The notes under the pieces: model-generated
Seen by the model: the letters and a program-made list of their open reading frames with translations, nothing else
Databases searched by the model: none
Told to the model about the DNA's origin: nothing
In this document: piece after piece, positions 45,222-54,823 of the stretch
Layout: each line of letters opens with the position of its first letter
Numbering within the stretch: the first letter of the stretch is position 1
Origin: Microcoleus vaginatus PCC 9802
GTDB taxonomy: Bacteria; Cyanobacteriota; Cyanobacteriia; Cyanobacteriales; Microcoleaceae
Direction of reading: 5' to 3'
Assembly (NCBI GenBank): GCA_022701275.1
Contig: CP031740.1
Location: forward strand, 6,151,001 to 6,215,000
Length of the DNA stretch: 64,000 nucleotides
Program-made: the position numbers and the translations under genes

Positions 45222-45932
45222 ATGCTAATTCCCTTAACCCGTGAAACATTTCAAGAACTAATTCCTGCCGTCGCCACGGGAGCGCAATACAAATATATCT
45301 GGGGAAAACCGCCAGATTTTTTGAGGCGAATGTTAATCTCTGCAGTCACCGTAGTTTTCCTCCTCGTAGTCTACAACTTCGCCGGTTCAGATGTCGGGCC
45401 GCTAGTTTTAATCACCGGATTGATAGCTGGTTTGTACTGGCTGTGGGGGCCGATTTTGTGGGCGAGTTTGCGGAATGCAGAATGCCGCAAATATCAATAC
45501 TGCGGTTTTTGGCAAGGGCGAGTTTTGGATATATATATTACAGATGAAGTCACCAGTCAAGAAGAAACAGTCAATCAAAAAGGACAACTCGTAATAGTTG
45601 ACAACCTAGAACCACGCATCAACTTAGAAGTTGGCGACAAAACCGGATTTACTACTACACTTCGAGCTCCATTGCGGAAAGATCACCAAGGAATTGTCCC
45701 CGGCCAAGCTGCTTTAATGTTAATTATGTCAAACCAAGAAGATTTAGGCAGAATTGCCAAAGTTTCCGATATTTATATTCCCAGCCGTGACGTGTGGGTG
45801 AGCGACTATCCTTATTTACGCAGAGATTTGTTTGTAGAAATGAGCCAGCAAATTAAAAAAGGCAGAAAAAAAGACCGCGATCGCACTAATCAAAGCAGAG
45901 ATGTAAAAAGGCGATCGCCCGCTGATTATTAA
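45222..45932 (+). CDS. Membrane protein with two N-terminal helices, unknown function
   Basis: About 236 aa from ATG 45222 (MLIPLTRETFQELIPAVATG). Two adjacent membrane helices (RRMLISAVTVVFLLVVYNF and GPLVLITGLIAGLYWLWGPILWA) lie at residues 35-85. A soluble domain follows (GRVLDIYITDEVTS, LVIVDNLEPRINLEVGDKTGF, LMLIMSNQEDLGRIAKVSDIYIPSRD), which looks beta-rich. The C-terminus is very basic (KKGRKKDRDRTNQSRDVKRR). I recall such proteins in cyanobacteria under loose labels such as phosphate-permease-like, without evidence of function. Single gene. Confidence 0.8.
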   Translation: MLIPLTRETFQELIPAVATGAQYKYIWGKPPDFLRRMLISAVTVVFLLVVYNFAGSDVGPLVLITGLIAGLYWLWGPILWASLRNAECRKYQYCGFWQGRVLDIYITDEVTSQEETVNQKGQLVIVDNLEPRINLEVGDKTGFTTTLRAPLRKDHQGIVPGQAALMLIMSNQEDLGRIAKVSDIYIPSRDVWVSDYPYLRRDLFVEMSQQIKKGRKKDRDRTNQSRDVKRRSPADY

Positions 45933-46067
45933 TATTGATCGTAGCCAGAAATTTAAGAGCGATGGCAAGTTACACCCGGGGAAAAACTTAATTTCTGGAG
46001 ATGTCTAATAATAGTTAAACGTCATTGCGAGATTTTCAAGAAATATACCAATTTAGAGAAGTCGCTC

Positions 46068-46532
46068 CTAGAGCTTTCTCGTCATAAACACGCTATTCGG
46101 GTCATCAATATATTCAGCGAAGGGGCCTCGGTACTTGAACCCATACCGTATATACAAGGCTCGTGCCGGGGCGAACTCAGGCAAAGCCCCTGTTTCCAAA
46201 TTCAGGCAATCGTAAGCACGCCGTTCGGCTTCTTTTATGATGTGTTCAAGAATCTTCGAGGCGATACCTTTACGGCGGTGAGCCTTGGCGGTACGCATTG
46301 ATTTGACTTCACCACTTCTTGAATCTAGTTCTTTCAGTGCTCCGCATCCGAGTAATTCATCACCCTCCCAAGCCGTCCAGAAAGTAATATCGGGCGATCG
46401 CAATGCTTCTAAATCAAGAGCATGAATGCTTCCAGGTGGTGTAATCTCATTCATATTTTCGAGATGTTCGCGGAGAAAGTCAGCGATCTTTCTACCTCTG
46501 AGGTCATCTTCGCGAATTTGCAATCGACTCAT
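46068..46532 (-). CDS. GNAT family N-acetyltransferase
   Basis: 154 aa. The acetyl-CoA-binding motif A reads KSMRTAKAHRRKGIASKILEHI, preceded by LLGCGALKELDSRSGE and followed by CLNLETGALPEFAPARALYIRYGFKYRGPF. This is the compact single-domain GNAT layout with the final conserved YxxxGF. The FAEYIDDPNSVFMTRKL end is typical of the PhnO/YjgM-like branch. Substrate unknown. Confidence 0.92.
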   Translation of the reverse strand: MSRLQIREDDLRGRKIADFLREHLENMNEITPPGSIHALDLEALRSPDITFWTAWEGDELLGCGALKELDSRSGEVKSMRTAKAHRRKGIASKILEHIIKEAERRAYDCLNLETGALPEFAPARALYIRYGFKYRGPFAEYIDDPNSVFMTRKL

Positions 46533-46846
46533 TTCCTTAATTTGCTAGAGAATTCTACTCTATCAAGACTTACGAACTCCCACAAAGAAACCGGGTTTCG
46601 ACTTCGCTCAATCAGCAGGTTTTTTACCGAATCTGTGGCTACAACCTGTGTATTTTCGTCCATCAAACCCGGTTTCTGGACTCTCATGCGTCCAGGACTA
46701 TCTATGATGGTTCACAGAATCCCGCGTTATAAAAAGTAACTTAATTTGTTCACAAAATTCGGAAAAAACCTATTGTGAAAGTAGAGGGTGCCGAAAGCGG
46801 GATCTAAAATCTAAAATCCCATGACTCATGACAATTAACTTATCGA
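46533..46846. other. Intergenic region holding an AACCGGGTTTCT inverted-repeat element
   Basis: About 310 bases between two minus-strand genes. Apart from the element at 46586-46677 no gene or RNA is visible. Confidence 0.45.
46586..46677. repeat. 92-base element with 13-base terminal inverted repeats
   Basis: AGAAACCGGGTTT at 46586-46598 is the exact reverse complement of AAACCCGGTTTCT at 46665-46677. The right part (TTTCGTCCATCAAACCCGGTTTCT) recurs at about 41323-41346. Similar words occur at 14440-14455, 20230, 29750 and 44094. A small non-autonomous element family is likely. Confidence 0.65.
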
Positions 46847-47470
46847 TCAACTGTTCCCCTCTTGGCCGTAAGCTTGCCAAGCCAAATCCACCAGCCCGTT
46901 AACAATAGCCACAGCCACTACCGCAGAGCCCTTGCGGCCCTCAATGCGTATGTGAGGAATCATGGAATCATGCAGCCGCGACTTAGCCACGTCAACCCCT
47001 ACAAACCCAGAAGGAGTCCCAATCACCAAAGCCGGCCGAATTTCCTCAGATTCAATCAAATCTACGATCGCCGACAAAGCAGTTTGAGCCTGCCCCACCA
47101 CAAAAATCCCCTCAGGATAGCGTCTTGCCAAAGTTTCAATCCCCCAAGCCGCCCGCGTCCTTTCCTTTTGGGGGCGTGTCAAAGCCTCCATCGAACAGTA
47201 AACCGGATTCGCAAAGGTATTTTGGATTAGGGGCGTAATGCCCACCTGCACCATCGGCACATCTACCACGATCGTAGTCCGAGCAGCCAAAGCTGCCGCA
47301 CCGGCCTGCAAAGCCTGATCGGAAAAACTAATTAAAGACTTGTACTCAAAATCAGCAGTCGCATAAATCACGCGGCGGACTATTTCGTACTCCGCCGCTG
47401 AAAAACCGTGGTCGCCAATTTCGTTATCGATTAATCCCAGACTCTGGGCATCGCTTACGTGCCATTCCAT
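46847..47470 (-). CDS. cobH: Precorrin-8X methylmutase
   Basis: Moves the C-11 methyl to C-12 to make hydrogenobyrinate (or the cobalt equivalent, CbiC) in corrin synthesis. 207 aa, with GDHGFSAAEYEIVRRVIYATADFEY near the N-terminus (catalytic His region), VDVPMVQVGI and the C-terminal ALVIGTPSGFVGVDVAKSRL. All family blocks are present and length is normal. No other cobalamin gene is adjacent and no cobalamin riboswitch was seen. Confidence 0.95.
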   Translation of the reverse strand: MEWHVSDAQSLGLIDNEIGDHGFSAAEYEIVRRVIYATADFEYKSLISFSDQALQAGAAALAARTTIVVDVPMVQVGITPLIQNTFANPVYCSMEALTRPQKERTRAAWGIETLARRYPEGIFVVGQAQTALSAIVDLIESEEIRPALVIGTPSGFVGVDVAKSRLHDSMIPHIRIEGRKGSAVVAVAIVNGLVDLAWQAYGQEGNS

Positions 47471-47570
47471 TTGTTGGATAGCTGTCGCCTGTGAGTTGTC
47501 AGGTATCAGCTTACCAGCTTTTAGTCATTCGTTGACTGTTGAGTAAAATCTGCCAACTGCCAACTGACAA

Positions 47571-48377
47571 CTAAGTTTCCGACGACGAAGAAGATTTGCC
47601 CAACACCGGAGTCAGGAATGCCACCAAAACTCCGATCGCAAAACCGGCCACATTCCGAACCACAGGCAACCAGTCAGAAGTCCGAGTCACCACCGGCCCA
47701 AGTCCGAAAGCAAAAAACAGAATGCCCCACAGCGGCGAAAAAATCAGTGCCCACTGCCAAGCCACAACCTGTCCCGGCTTCCGAGGCTGAGCCGCAAACC
47801 CGCAGATGACGCCGCCAACCACCGACGTAATTAACGTCAGAACCCACTGTTCCCTCGGCAAGCCGGGAACCACGCGGCATCCGCCCTGACGCAAACAGCC
47901 TTCTATCGACTCCAAAGATTCAATAATCGCTCGATCTTCGCCATTGTCCCGCACAAAAAATTGATTACCGTAGCGAGTTTGCAGTTCCACCCAAAAAGTG
48001 CGTGGCAGCAGCGGATACAGCGAGTCGCCCACATTAAAATTGAGCAAATTGCCCCCTCGGGGGTCAGCAACTAGCAACACACTCTTGTTATCTAGCCCCC
48101 AATAACTTTTGACCGCCAAACCCGGCGTGCGATCGTACTGAGTCAGCACTCGCAATTTCCAGCCGGTTTCGGCTTCAAAGGCGTTTAAATTTTTTGTCAA
48201 ACTCTCTTCTTCAATATCCGTGAGGGCTTTAGCTAAATCAATGATGGGCGTCTGAGTTGACGGCAACAAATCGGGATTATTGAAAGCGTGGGCTGCTGGT
48301 GCGATCGCCCACACGGACAAAGCCAGAAAAAATGCGGCAACAGAGGCTAGAAATTTTCGCGGGAAAAGCTGTGACAT
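47571..48377 (-). CDS. psb32: TPM-domain photosystem II accessory protein (Psb32-like)
   Basis: 268 aa. A signal peptide (residues 1-31, ending AHAFNN) is followed by the TPM domain (PIIDLAKALTDIEEESLTKNLNAFEAETGWKLRVLTQYD, VLLVADPRGGNLLNFNVGD) in the thylakoid lumen. Two C-terminal membrane helices (WVLTLITSVVGGVICGFAA and ALIFSPLWGILFFAFGLGPVV) and a Ser-rich end complete it. This matches Psb32/TLP18.3, which assists photosystem II repair. Family and topology are clear; the role is by homology. Confidence 0.88.
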   Translation of the reverse strand: MSQLFPRKFLASVAAFFLALSVWAIAPAAHAFNNPDLLPSTQTPIIDLAKALTDIEEESLTKNLNAFEAETGWKLRVLTQYDRTPGLAVKSYWGLDNKSVLLVADPRGGNLLNFNVGDSLYPLLPRTFWVELQTRYGNQFFVRDNGEDRAIIESLESIEGCLRQGGCRVVPGLPREQWVLTLITSVVGGVICGFAAQPRKPGQVVAWQWALIFSPLWGILFFAFGLGPVVTRTSDWLPVVRNVAGFAIGVLVAFLTPVLGKSSSSSET

Positions 48378-48668
48378 AGGAACTTATAATCCGGTTCTTA
48401 ATTGTGAATGCTAGCTGGCGGTCTTAACCAGAGGATAAGAGAAAACTCATATTTCTTTACAATTATTTACTTTACAGGAAGCCGAGACCAAGGGGAAGAG
48501 GAAAATAGTTTTGAGTTTTGAGTTTTGATACCACACCCGGGCTTTTTAGCCCCTTGATTCTTGAGTCCCTCTCAGTTAAAACTTAGTTTGACTTTATGCG
48601 GCGCTTAAAACCGCTGCATAGAGTCAAGGGGATTTCTAGGAGGGACACTGAAGAAATTACCCATTACC

Positions 48669-51600
48669 TTAAAATTGAGATTTTGCCCCAACCCCCTCAC
48701 AGAGACGCCGATCGCGATCGCTCACATTAGGATTAGTTCTCAGATAATCTCCCACCCAGTCACAGCCCCTCACCAGCAAATCGTCAAGATCCAAATTCCA
48801 TAAAATCACCCGATTATCCCGGCCCGCAGAAGCCAGAACCTTCCCATCCGGGCTAAAACTTACACTCATCACACTATCCTTGTGACCCGTCAAAGTTTTC
48901 AGCAAAGTCCCGCTGCGACTCCAAAGCTTCACCTTATGATCGTAACTGCCCGAAGCAACCAACAAACCATCCGGGCTAAAACCCACGCTAGTCACGCTGT
49001 CGCCAGAACCCTTCAGCAGCGTCGCCACCAACGTCCCATCTACCTTCCACAATTTCACCGAATTGTCGTAACCAGCCGAAGCCAGCATTTTGCCATCAGG
49101 GCTAAAAGCAACCCCCAATACAAAACTGTTGTGAGCTGCTTCAAAAGTTCTTAGCAAACGACCGTCCCGATTCCAGAGTTTGAGAGTACCATCATCGCTT
49201 GCAGAAGCCAGCATCGAGCCGTCGGGACTGAAAGTCACCCCAGTCACCCAGCCTCTGTGTCCCGTCAAAGTCTTAATCAACCTGCCGTTTCTAGTCCAGA
49301 GTTTCACAGTCTTATCCTTGCTCCCGGAAGCGAGTATCTCGCTGTCGGGGCTAAAACTCACGCTCATCACGCTGTCGGCGTGGGCGTCGAGAGTGAACTG
49401 CACAGAAGGCGAACACGGGAATAGCGGGGCGGAAGGACAAGGGAGAATATTATTCATGCCATCTTCTGTCAAACTCCAGACTTTCACCGTTTTGTCGTAA
49501 CTCCCAGAAGCAAGTAGCTGGCCGTCGGGGCTGAAACTGACGCTGGCGACTCTCTGAGTGTGTCCTTCCAAGGTTTCTAGCAAAACTCCCGTGCGACTCC
49601 AGAGTTTGATAGTTTTGTCCGTAGAAGCAGAAGCCAGCCTTTGGCCGTCGGGGCTAAAAGTAACGCCTTGCACCCGGTTTTGGTGTCCGTCGAGAGTTTT
49701 GAGCGGCACGTCATCGAGTCGCCACAGCCTGACAGTTTTGTCAAAACTTGCCGAAGCCAAGGTTTTGCCTTCCGGGCTAAAACTCACCTGAGTAACTCGA
49801 TCAGCGTGTCCCTCAAAAGTTCTCAGTAAGCGACTCTCTGGTTTAATGTTGCTAGCATCGGTTGGGCGCTTGTCGCCAACACCAGCAAGACTCCAGAGTT
49901 TGACAGTCCCGTCTGCACTTCCAGAAGCAAGTGTTTGACCGTCGGGGGAGAAACTCACACCAAATACCCACTTGCTGTGTCCCCGCAAAGTTGTTAGCAG
50001 TTCACCTTTTTTTGCTTGTCTTGAATTTTCTGTTGGTGGGTGTTTGAGTGCAGCGATGCTCCAGATTTTCACCGTTTTATCTTCACCCGCACTGGCGATC
50101 GTTTCACCATCGGGCGAGAAACTGACGGTGTAAATTTTCGAGGGTTGTCTGTTTTCGCTGTGCCACAAATTAGCGATTAACCTGCCGTCAGAACTCCACA
50201 GTTTCACAGTACCGTCATGGCTCGCCACAGCAATTATTTTGCCGTCGCGGCTGAAGCTTAACCAATTTACGGGAGCAAATTGTTCGATCGTTCTCAGCAG
50301 CGTGCCGTCGGTTTTCCAAAGTTTGATAGTTTTATCTGTAGAGCCACTGGCGATCGTTTGACCGTCAGGGCTAAAAGCAACGCTGGTAACGCTATTAGTA
50401 TGCCCGTTGAAAGTTGCCAGCAAACTGCCGTCGGTTTGCCAAATTTTGACAGTTTTATCTAAACTTGCCGAGGCTAGGGTTTTGTTGTCGGGACTGAACG
50501 TGACACAGGAGACGCTGTTAGTGTGGTCTTTTAAAGTTGCCAACAAACTGCCGTCGCGCCGCCAAAGTTTGACGGTTTTATCTACACTGGAAGAAGCTAT
50601 TGTTTCGCCGTCGGGACTGAAGCTAAGACCCCAAACTACATCGCCGTGTCCTTCCAAGCGGTTGCGTTCTTTGACTCCATAAACTGCCTGCTGGAGGGCA
50701 GCAGAAATCAGAATTTCGGTGTCTTTGAGAGTATACATTTGTTGGGAGTTTTCGAGCTGTTTCCACTTTTTACCAGCTCTCAAACTTTCCATCATGGCGT
50801 CAAATTTGTTGTTTGAGAAATAAAGTGCTTCAGAAGCTGCTGTCAGGGTACTGATTTCGGCTCGCTGAGTTTGAGCGACAGCTAGCTGTTTTTGACCCAC
50901 AGCCCGCCACCAAAAGTTGACGGCGGCGATGGTGGAACTCGTTAGCAGCATGACGCCAATCACTGCTAATCCCAGCAGTTGTTTGAGAAAAGTATTGGCT
51001 TGGTAGAGCTGTGCTTGACTCATTTTTTTGTCTGCTTCTGCTTTGTGCAGTCTGGCTTCTAAGCCGAATCTTTGGCGGATAGGTCGCACTAAATAGTCGT
51101 GTACCAATTGATAGCGGTCTTCGGGCGCTTCCCGTAGCAGAAATAGCAAACCGTGACCAACTAAAATGTCTAAAATTAAGTCGAGGTTGTCGATTTTCTT
51201 TTGTCGGCTTTCAGGGTCTTTTGCGAACTGTCGCTGTAGGGAAATTCTGTTTCTGCTGATCGCCGATAATTCGGTTTCGCGGGCATCTGCTGGCTGCGAA
51301 CCTGTAACTAACGAGAGTTCGTGTTTGGTTTTTATCAGGCGAACGCCTCTTTCATCTGTCAGGGAAAACAAGATTTTCCAAGCTGCGTCTTCGTTAACCA
51401 GGCCACAGTCAGAGATGACTCTTTCGAGCGATCGTTTCACTAATTCCGCTTTGGGATTGTCCCCCAATTGCTGGTATTGGGCTAGACTGGTAATACCTTC
51501 TTCTTGCAGTTGCGCTCCTACTACCTGCAATTCGATCGGTCGCACTTCTTGCAGTTCGTCTGCTAAATCTTCTACGAAGGCATCGATCAGTGCCGGCTCT

Positions 51601-54140
51601 AAATAAAATTCCGCCCGTTCTGTTAAGTGTCCGATGACAGCCCGCGCGTCTTTGATAGAAAAACTCCGCAGTTGGTAGCGGATACTTTTGTCGAGAATAT
51701 TATTGTTAATAGCGTCAAGATTTGGGAAGCGATCGCAATCTAGTAAGTAGTGCAAATAATCTTCCCGCAAGCAGAGAATTATCTTGACATAAGGCAAATT
51801 CAAAAACAAACCCAAAAAATTATAAAAAAGTTGTCTTTGTTCCACTGAAGTCGAAACAAAGAAAAACTCTTCAAATTGATCGAAAATCAACACAGTTAAC
51901 AAATTATTTGTGCCATTTTCGCGCAACTGATCTATAATAAAAGAAGAGACTTCCGAGCTGCGAGCAGGAATAACCGAGCAACTTTTTTTGTGGATTCCCT
52001 GTAGTCCTTTCGATATTAATTTACTTTCCTCTTCGGCTTGTTTGTCGTACAGGGCGCTGTTCAAAGCATTTTCTAACTCTACCAGCCAGTCGGTGTAAAC
52101 TTTGACTACTACGGGCAATGTATCCCGCGCGCCCGGAGTAATATTTTTCAAAGCTGGTACTAAGCCGGCATTGACTAGAGAACTTTTCCCGACTCCGCTG
52201 GGCCCATGAATAATAGTTAATTTATGGTCGTCCCTGCTAATTCTTTCTAGCAAGCTATTGATATCTGTTTGGCGCGAGTAAGCTGTCATGGACGCTGCGA
52301 TGGCAGCTTGGTTTTGAGCTGAGGGACCTGAAGGATTGACGGCTTGGCGCTGCTGCTGCAATTGGCTGGCTCCGATAAAAGCTCTAAATCCGTATTGATA
52401 TTCGATCGAACGCTGGGTTTTTTTAATCCGAAACGCTTTAAGATACTCTCCCTGCTCGAAATAAACGGCTTGCAGTTCCGTCAAAATATCGATGTAAAGT
52501 CGGGGGTCGTACTTCGGCTCGCTTTGAGATTGAGCCAACTCCAAAGAATGAACCGCCGCTTCCCATTGGCCTAACTGCCGCAAACTTCGGGCTAAAAGTA
52601 AAAGATATGAACTCCTGTCGGATTTGGGATGTTGGATTTTAGATTTGGGTTCGTTACTTGACTCGTTAGAGCCCACAAATTCTGGATAATTTCCCTCAAA
52701 CCCCAATCTCAAATCTTCAATCAGCAATCTCAAATCATTAGGCGTTTGATCCAAAATCGCCAAAGCCAACTCGGCTAGCTGGCGGGCTTGACTCCACCTC
52801 GACTGTTGCAGGGCAACTTCAGCCAAAAAGCCGTAATCTTGAGCTAGTTGGCTGGGAGTACCGTAAGTGAAGTGCAACTGCAAAGAATTTTCAGCTAATG
52901 CTTGCAACTCTCCCCAAGCTTTCAGGCGCTGCAGCACTTCTCCGAGGTGTGCTGTCACCTCAGCTACCAATTCCGGGCGTGAGGCAAGGGAGAAAGCGTT
53001 TCTAGATTGTTCCAGGCTAATCCAAGCTTGTTCCCAGTGCTGGCGGTTGGCTACCGGGTTTCTGGCTGCTTGCAAGCGGTGACACAGGGCTATGTGAAAC
53101 AGCACTATGCCTTCTCTCTCTAAAAATAAAATTTTGGGGACAGGATTCGACAAGGAGGAGAAGGTTTCTGGGTTTTCGGAATGTTCCAAGTTTGCCAGTT
53201 CCCAGTTGCCCGTTTTTTGCTGCCAAAATAGTAAACTTTCTTGGTAGTGAATTAAGGCAGTTTCGGTTTGGTCGCTGACATAGTAATCTCGACCGAGAAC
53301 GAATTGCAGGCTGGCTTTGAGGGCGGGTTCTAATTCTTCACCGCGATTTTGTAAATCTCTTAAAGCTAATTCTAGTTCTCGGCGTGGCAAAGAGCCGATC
53401 GCCAAATCGAAGGTATTGCCCGGACTCAATGGGGAATACGAGTGGACATCTGATTGTCGTCGGTTTTGGGGTCCTGAATTAAAAGTTAGAAAGCGTTCTC
53501 CAGGGCTGATTTCGCGCTCCAGGCCGCGTTTTTCGCACGGGGTTTCGCAGGTCTCACAATTAGCAATGGTGCTGACGTTGTTGCTGGCGAGTTCTTGATT
53601 GAGTTCGCCTATTTTAAATATAGTATCTGCCCGCCTAGCGAGGAAATTAATTAATTCGTCAACGCCCATTTCAAATTTAATTGTGGCGGCGGCCCAACTT
53701 TTGAAATCTGGGGCCAGACGAATCATTTTGGTCACGATGTCATCTGTTACCCACAAAATCACTGGGCAGGAAAAATTTTTGCGAAATTCGTCTCGCACTT
53801 GATTGGTAGAAGCCATCAGTTCGTCGATCGCTACTACTGTTTCTAAACCGAATACCATCAAAGCCGAGGCGGCACTGACAGGCGAGTACCCCTCCTGGAA
53901 AGTGCTTGCTTGCAGAGTAGTGTAAAGGGTTTTGACTGACGCTGGCAGGACGATATCTTGAATTGGAATTGGGGAGACTTCTCGCAGCCGCTGCGCTATT
54001 TGCTGCCGCAACTGCTCATAGTTGCAGCGCACCAAAATTAGCGAGAATTGGTGTTGAGACATTGTGATGGACCTGACCAGAGTTTTGAGCGATCGCTCGT
54101 TGTAGTTGGCAGTTTCTTGTACCTTAATTAGATCGGTCAT
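48669..54140 (-). CDS. Giant nSTAND NTPase with 14 WD40 blades
   Basis: 1823 aa. Residues about 32-158 are the N-terminal domain shared with the TPR protein at 25.1-26.1 kb (ALMVFGLETV, CPVILWVTDDI, APDFKSW). A short Cys cluster (CETCETPCEKRG, about 193-204) and a helical TPR-like region follow to about 600. The nSTAND ATPase has Walker A HGPSGVGKSSLVN near residue 645 and Walker B LIFDQFEEFFF. A membrane helix (QLLGLAVIGVMLLTSSTIAAV) lies near 1055-1075. Fourteen WD40 repeats (about 1160-1790) suit two seven-bladed propellers. Conflict or signal-sensing role inferred; the upstream NTPase is its likely partner. Confidence 0.93.
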   Translation of the reverse strand: MTDLIKVQETANYNERSLKTLVRSITMSQHQFSLILVRCNYEQLRQQIAQRLREVSPIPIQDIVLPASVKTLYTTLQASTFQEGYSPVSAASALMVFGLETVVAIDELMASTNQVRDEFRKNFSCPVILWVTDDIVTKMIRLAPDFKSWAAATIKFEMGVDELINFLARRADTIFKIGELNQELASNNVSTIANCETCETPCEKRGLEREISPGERFLTFNSGPQNRRQSDVHSYSPLSPGNTFDLAIGSLPRRELELALRDLQNRGEELEPALKASLQFVLGRDYYVSDQTETALIHYQESLLFWQQKTGNWELANLEHSENPETFSSLSNPVPKILFLEREGIVLFHIALCHRLQAARNPVANRQHWEQAWISLEQSRNAFSLASRPELVAEVTAHLGEVLQRLKAWGELQALAENSLQLHFTYGTPSQLAQDYGFLAEVALQQSRWSQARQLAELALAILDQTPNDLRLLIEDLRLGFEGNYPEFVGSNESSNEPKSKIQHPKSDRSSYLLLLARSLRQLGQWEAAVHSLELAQSQSEPKYDPRLYIDILTELQAVYFEQGEYLKAFRIKKTQRSIEYQYGFRAFIGASQLQQQRQAVNPSGPSAQNQAAIAASMTAYSRQTDINSLLERISRDDHKLTIIHGPSGVGKSSLVNAGLVPALKNITPGARDTLPVVVKVYTDWLVELENALNSALYDKQAEEESKLISKGLQGIHKKSCSVIPARSSEVSSFIIDQLRENGTNNLLTVLIFDQFEEFFFVSTSVEQRQLFYNFLGLFLNLPYVKIILCLREDYLHYLLDCDRFPNLDAINNNILDKSIRYQLRSFSIKDARAVIGHLTERAEFYLEPALIDAFVEDLADELQEVRPIELQVVGAQLQEEGITSLAQYQQLGDNPKAELVKRSLERVISDCGLVNEDAAWKILFSLTDERGVRLIKTKHELSLVTGSQPADARETELSAISRNRISLQRQFAKDPESRQKKIDNLDLILDILVGHGLLFLLREAPEDRYQLVHDYLVRPIRQRFGLEARLHKAEADKKMSQAQLYQANTFLKQLLGLAVIGVMLLTSSTIAAVNFWWRAVGQKQLAVAQTQRAEISTLTAASEALYFSNNKFDAMMESLRAGKKWKQLENSQQMYTLKDTEILISAALQQAVYGVKERNRLEGHGDVVWGLSFSPDGETIASSSVDKTVKLWRRDGSLLATLKDHTNSVSCVTFSPDNKTLASASLDKTVKIWQTDGSLLATFNGHTNSVTSVAFSPDGQTIASGSTDKTIKLWKTDGTLLRTIEQFAPVNWLSFSRDGKIIAVASHDGTVKLWSSDGRLIANLWHSENRQPSKIYTVSFSPDGETIASAGEDKTVKIWSIAALKHPPTENSRQAKKGELLTTLRGHSKWVFGVSFSPDGQTLASGSADGTVKLWSLAGVGDKRPTDASNIKPESRLLRTFEGHADRVTQVSFSPEGKTLASASFDKTVRLWRLDDVPLKTLDGHQNRVQGVTFSPDGQRLASASTDKTIKLWSRTGVLLETLEGHTQRVASVSFSPDGQLLASGSYDKTVKVWSLTEDGMNNILPCPSAPLFPCSPSVQFTLDAHADSVMSVSFSPDSEILASGSKDKTVKLWTRNGRLIKTLTGHRGWVTGVTFSPDGSMLASASDDGTLKLWNRDGRLLRTFEAAHNSFVLGVAFSPDGKMLASAGYDNSVKLWKVDGTLVATLLKGSGDSVTSVGFSPDGLLVASGSYDHKVKLWSRSGTLLKTLTGHKDSVMSVSFSPDGKVLASAGRDNRVILWNLDLDDLLVRGCDWVGDYLRTNPNVSDRDRRLCEGVGAKSQF

Positions 54141-54823
54141 GCGTGCACCTCTTTTGCATTAATCAATTACCTAACTCTCGCCAATCGTGAGTGAAAGCCT
54201 ATCTACTTAGAGATAGTCGTCTCTGTCTGACGCGGTATCTCTGTATAAATACGTAGTTTTGCGTACTTCTCCTATCAATACTTACAGAGTTATTAGCTCC
54301 AATGTAAAGATATCATACCTTTCAATCTCAGAGAATGCTAGACTTCCCAGTAAAAATTTAAGGCCCCCTTAGATTTTTTGATTCAGCTATATATAAAAAA
54401 CTACAGATCATAAATACCCAACCGCTAAGTTCATGATCATACCGACGACTAGCTATTAGTAAACAACTGCGATATATCTGTAGCAGGCATTTAACACACC
54501 AGCAAAAAAAATTGTCGTCCGGGATGGGATTATTTGAAATTAACAGCAACAGGTAAAAACAGACATAGGGGGTCTGGCATTGCAGATATGAGAGTTGAGA
54601 GTGGGGAACGTCCTTGGTGGCGGCAAAGTTTTACGCGACAATAACATTCACCGCCTATAGCCAGCATTCAACAGAAATTAGCCAGTGGCAAAAACCGCTG
54701 ACTGATTTCTGTATTGGATGGTAAGATTTCGGAGTTGTGAGCGATGAATTTTCAGTTAAATACTTTCTAAGTCCCTGGTGGTTAAGGGTTCTTAGAGTCG
54801 CGAAGGCATCTCAAAAATCCCAA
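54141..54823. other. Intergenic region between NTPase and nSTAND-WD40 genes
   Basis: About 680 bases on the same-strand path from the NTPase to the WD40 protein, long for an operon. A 63-codon minus frame at 54358-54549 has no recognisable features and is not called. No repeat or terminator stands out. The giant protein may therefore have its own promoter. Confidence 0.45.

Noticed and set aside
54358-54549. 63-codon minus frame between the NTPase and the WD40 gene
   Set aside because: No ribosome-binding site, no recognisable family and ordinary intergenic composition.
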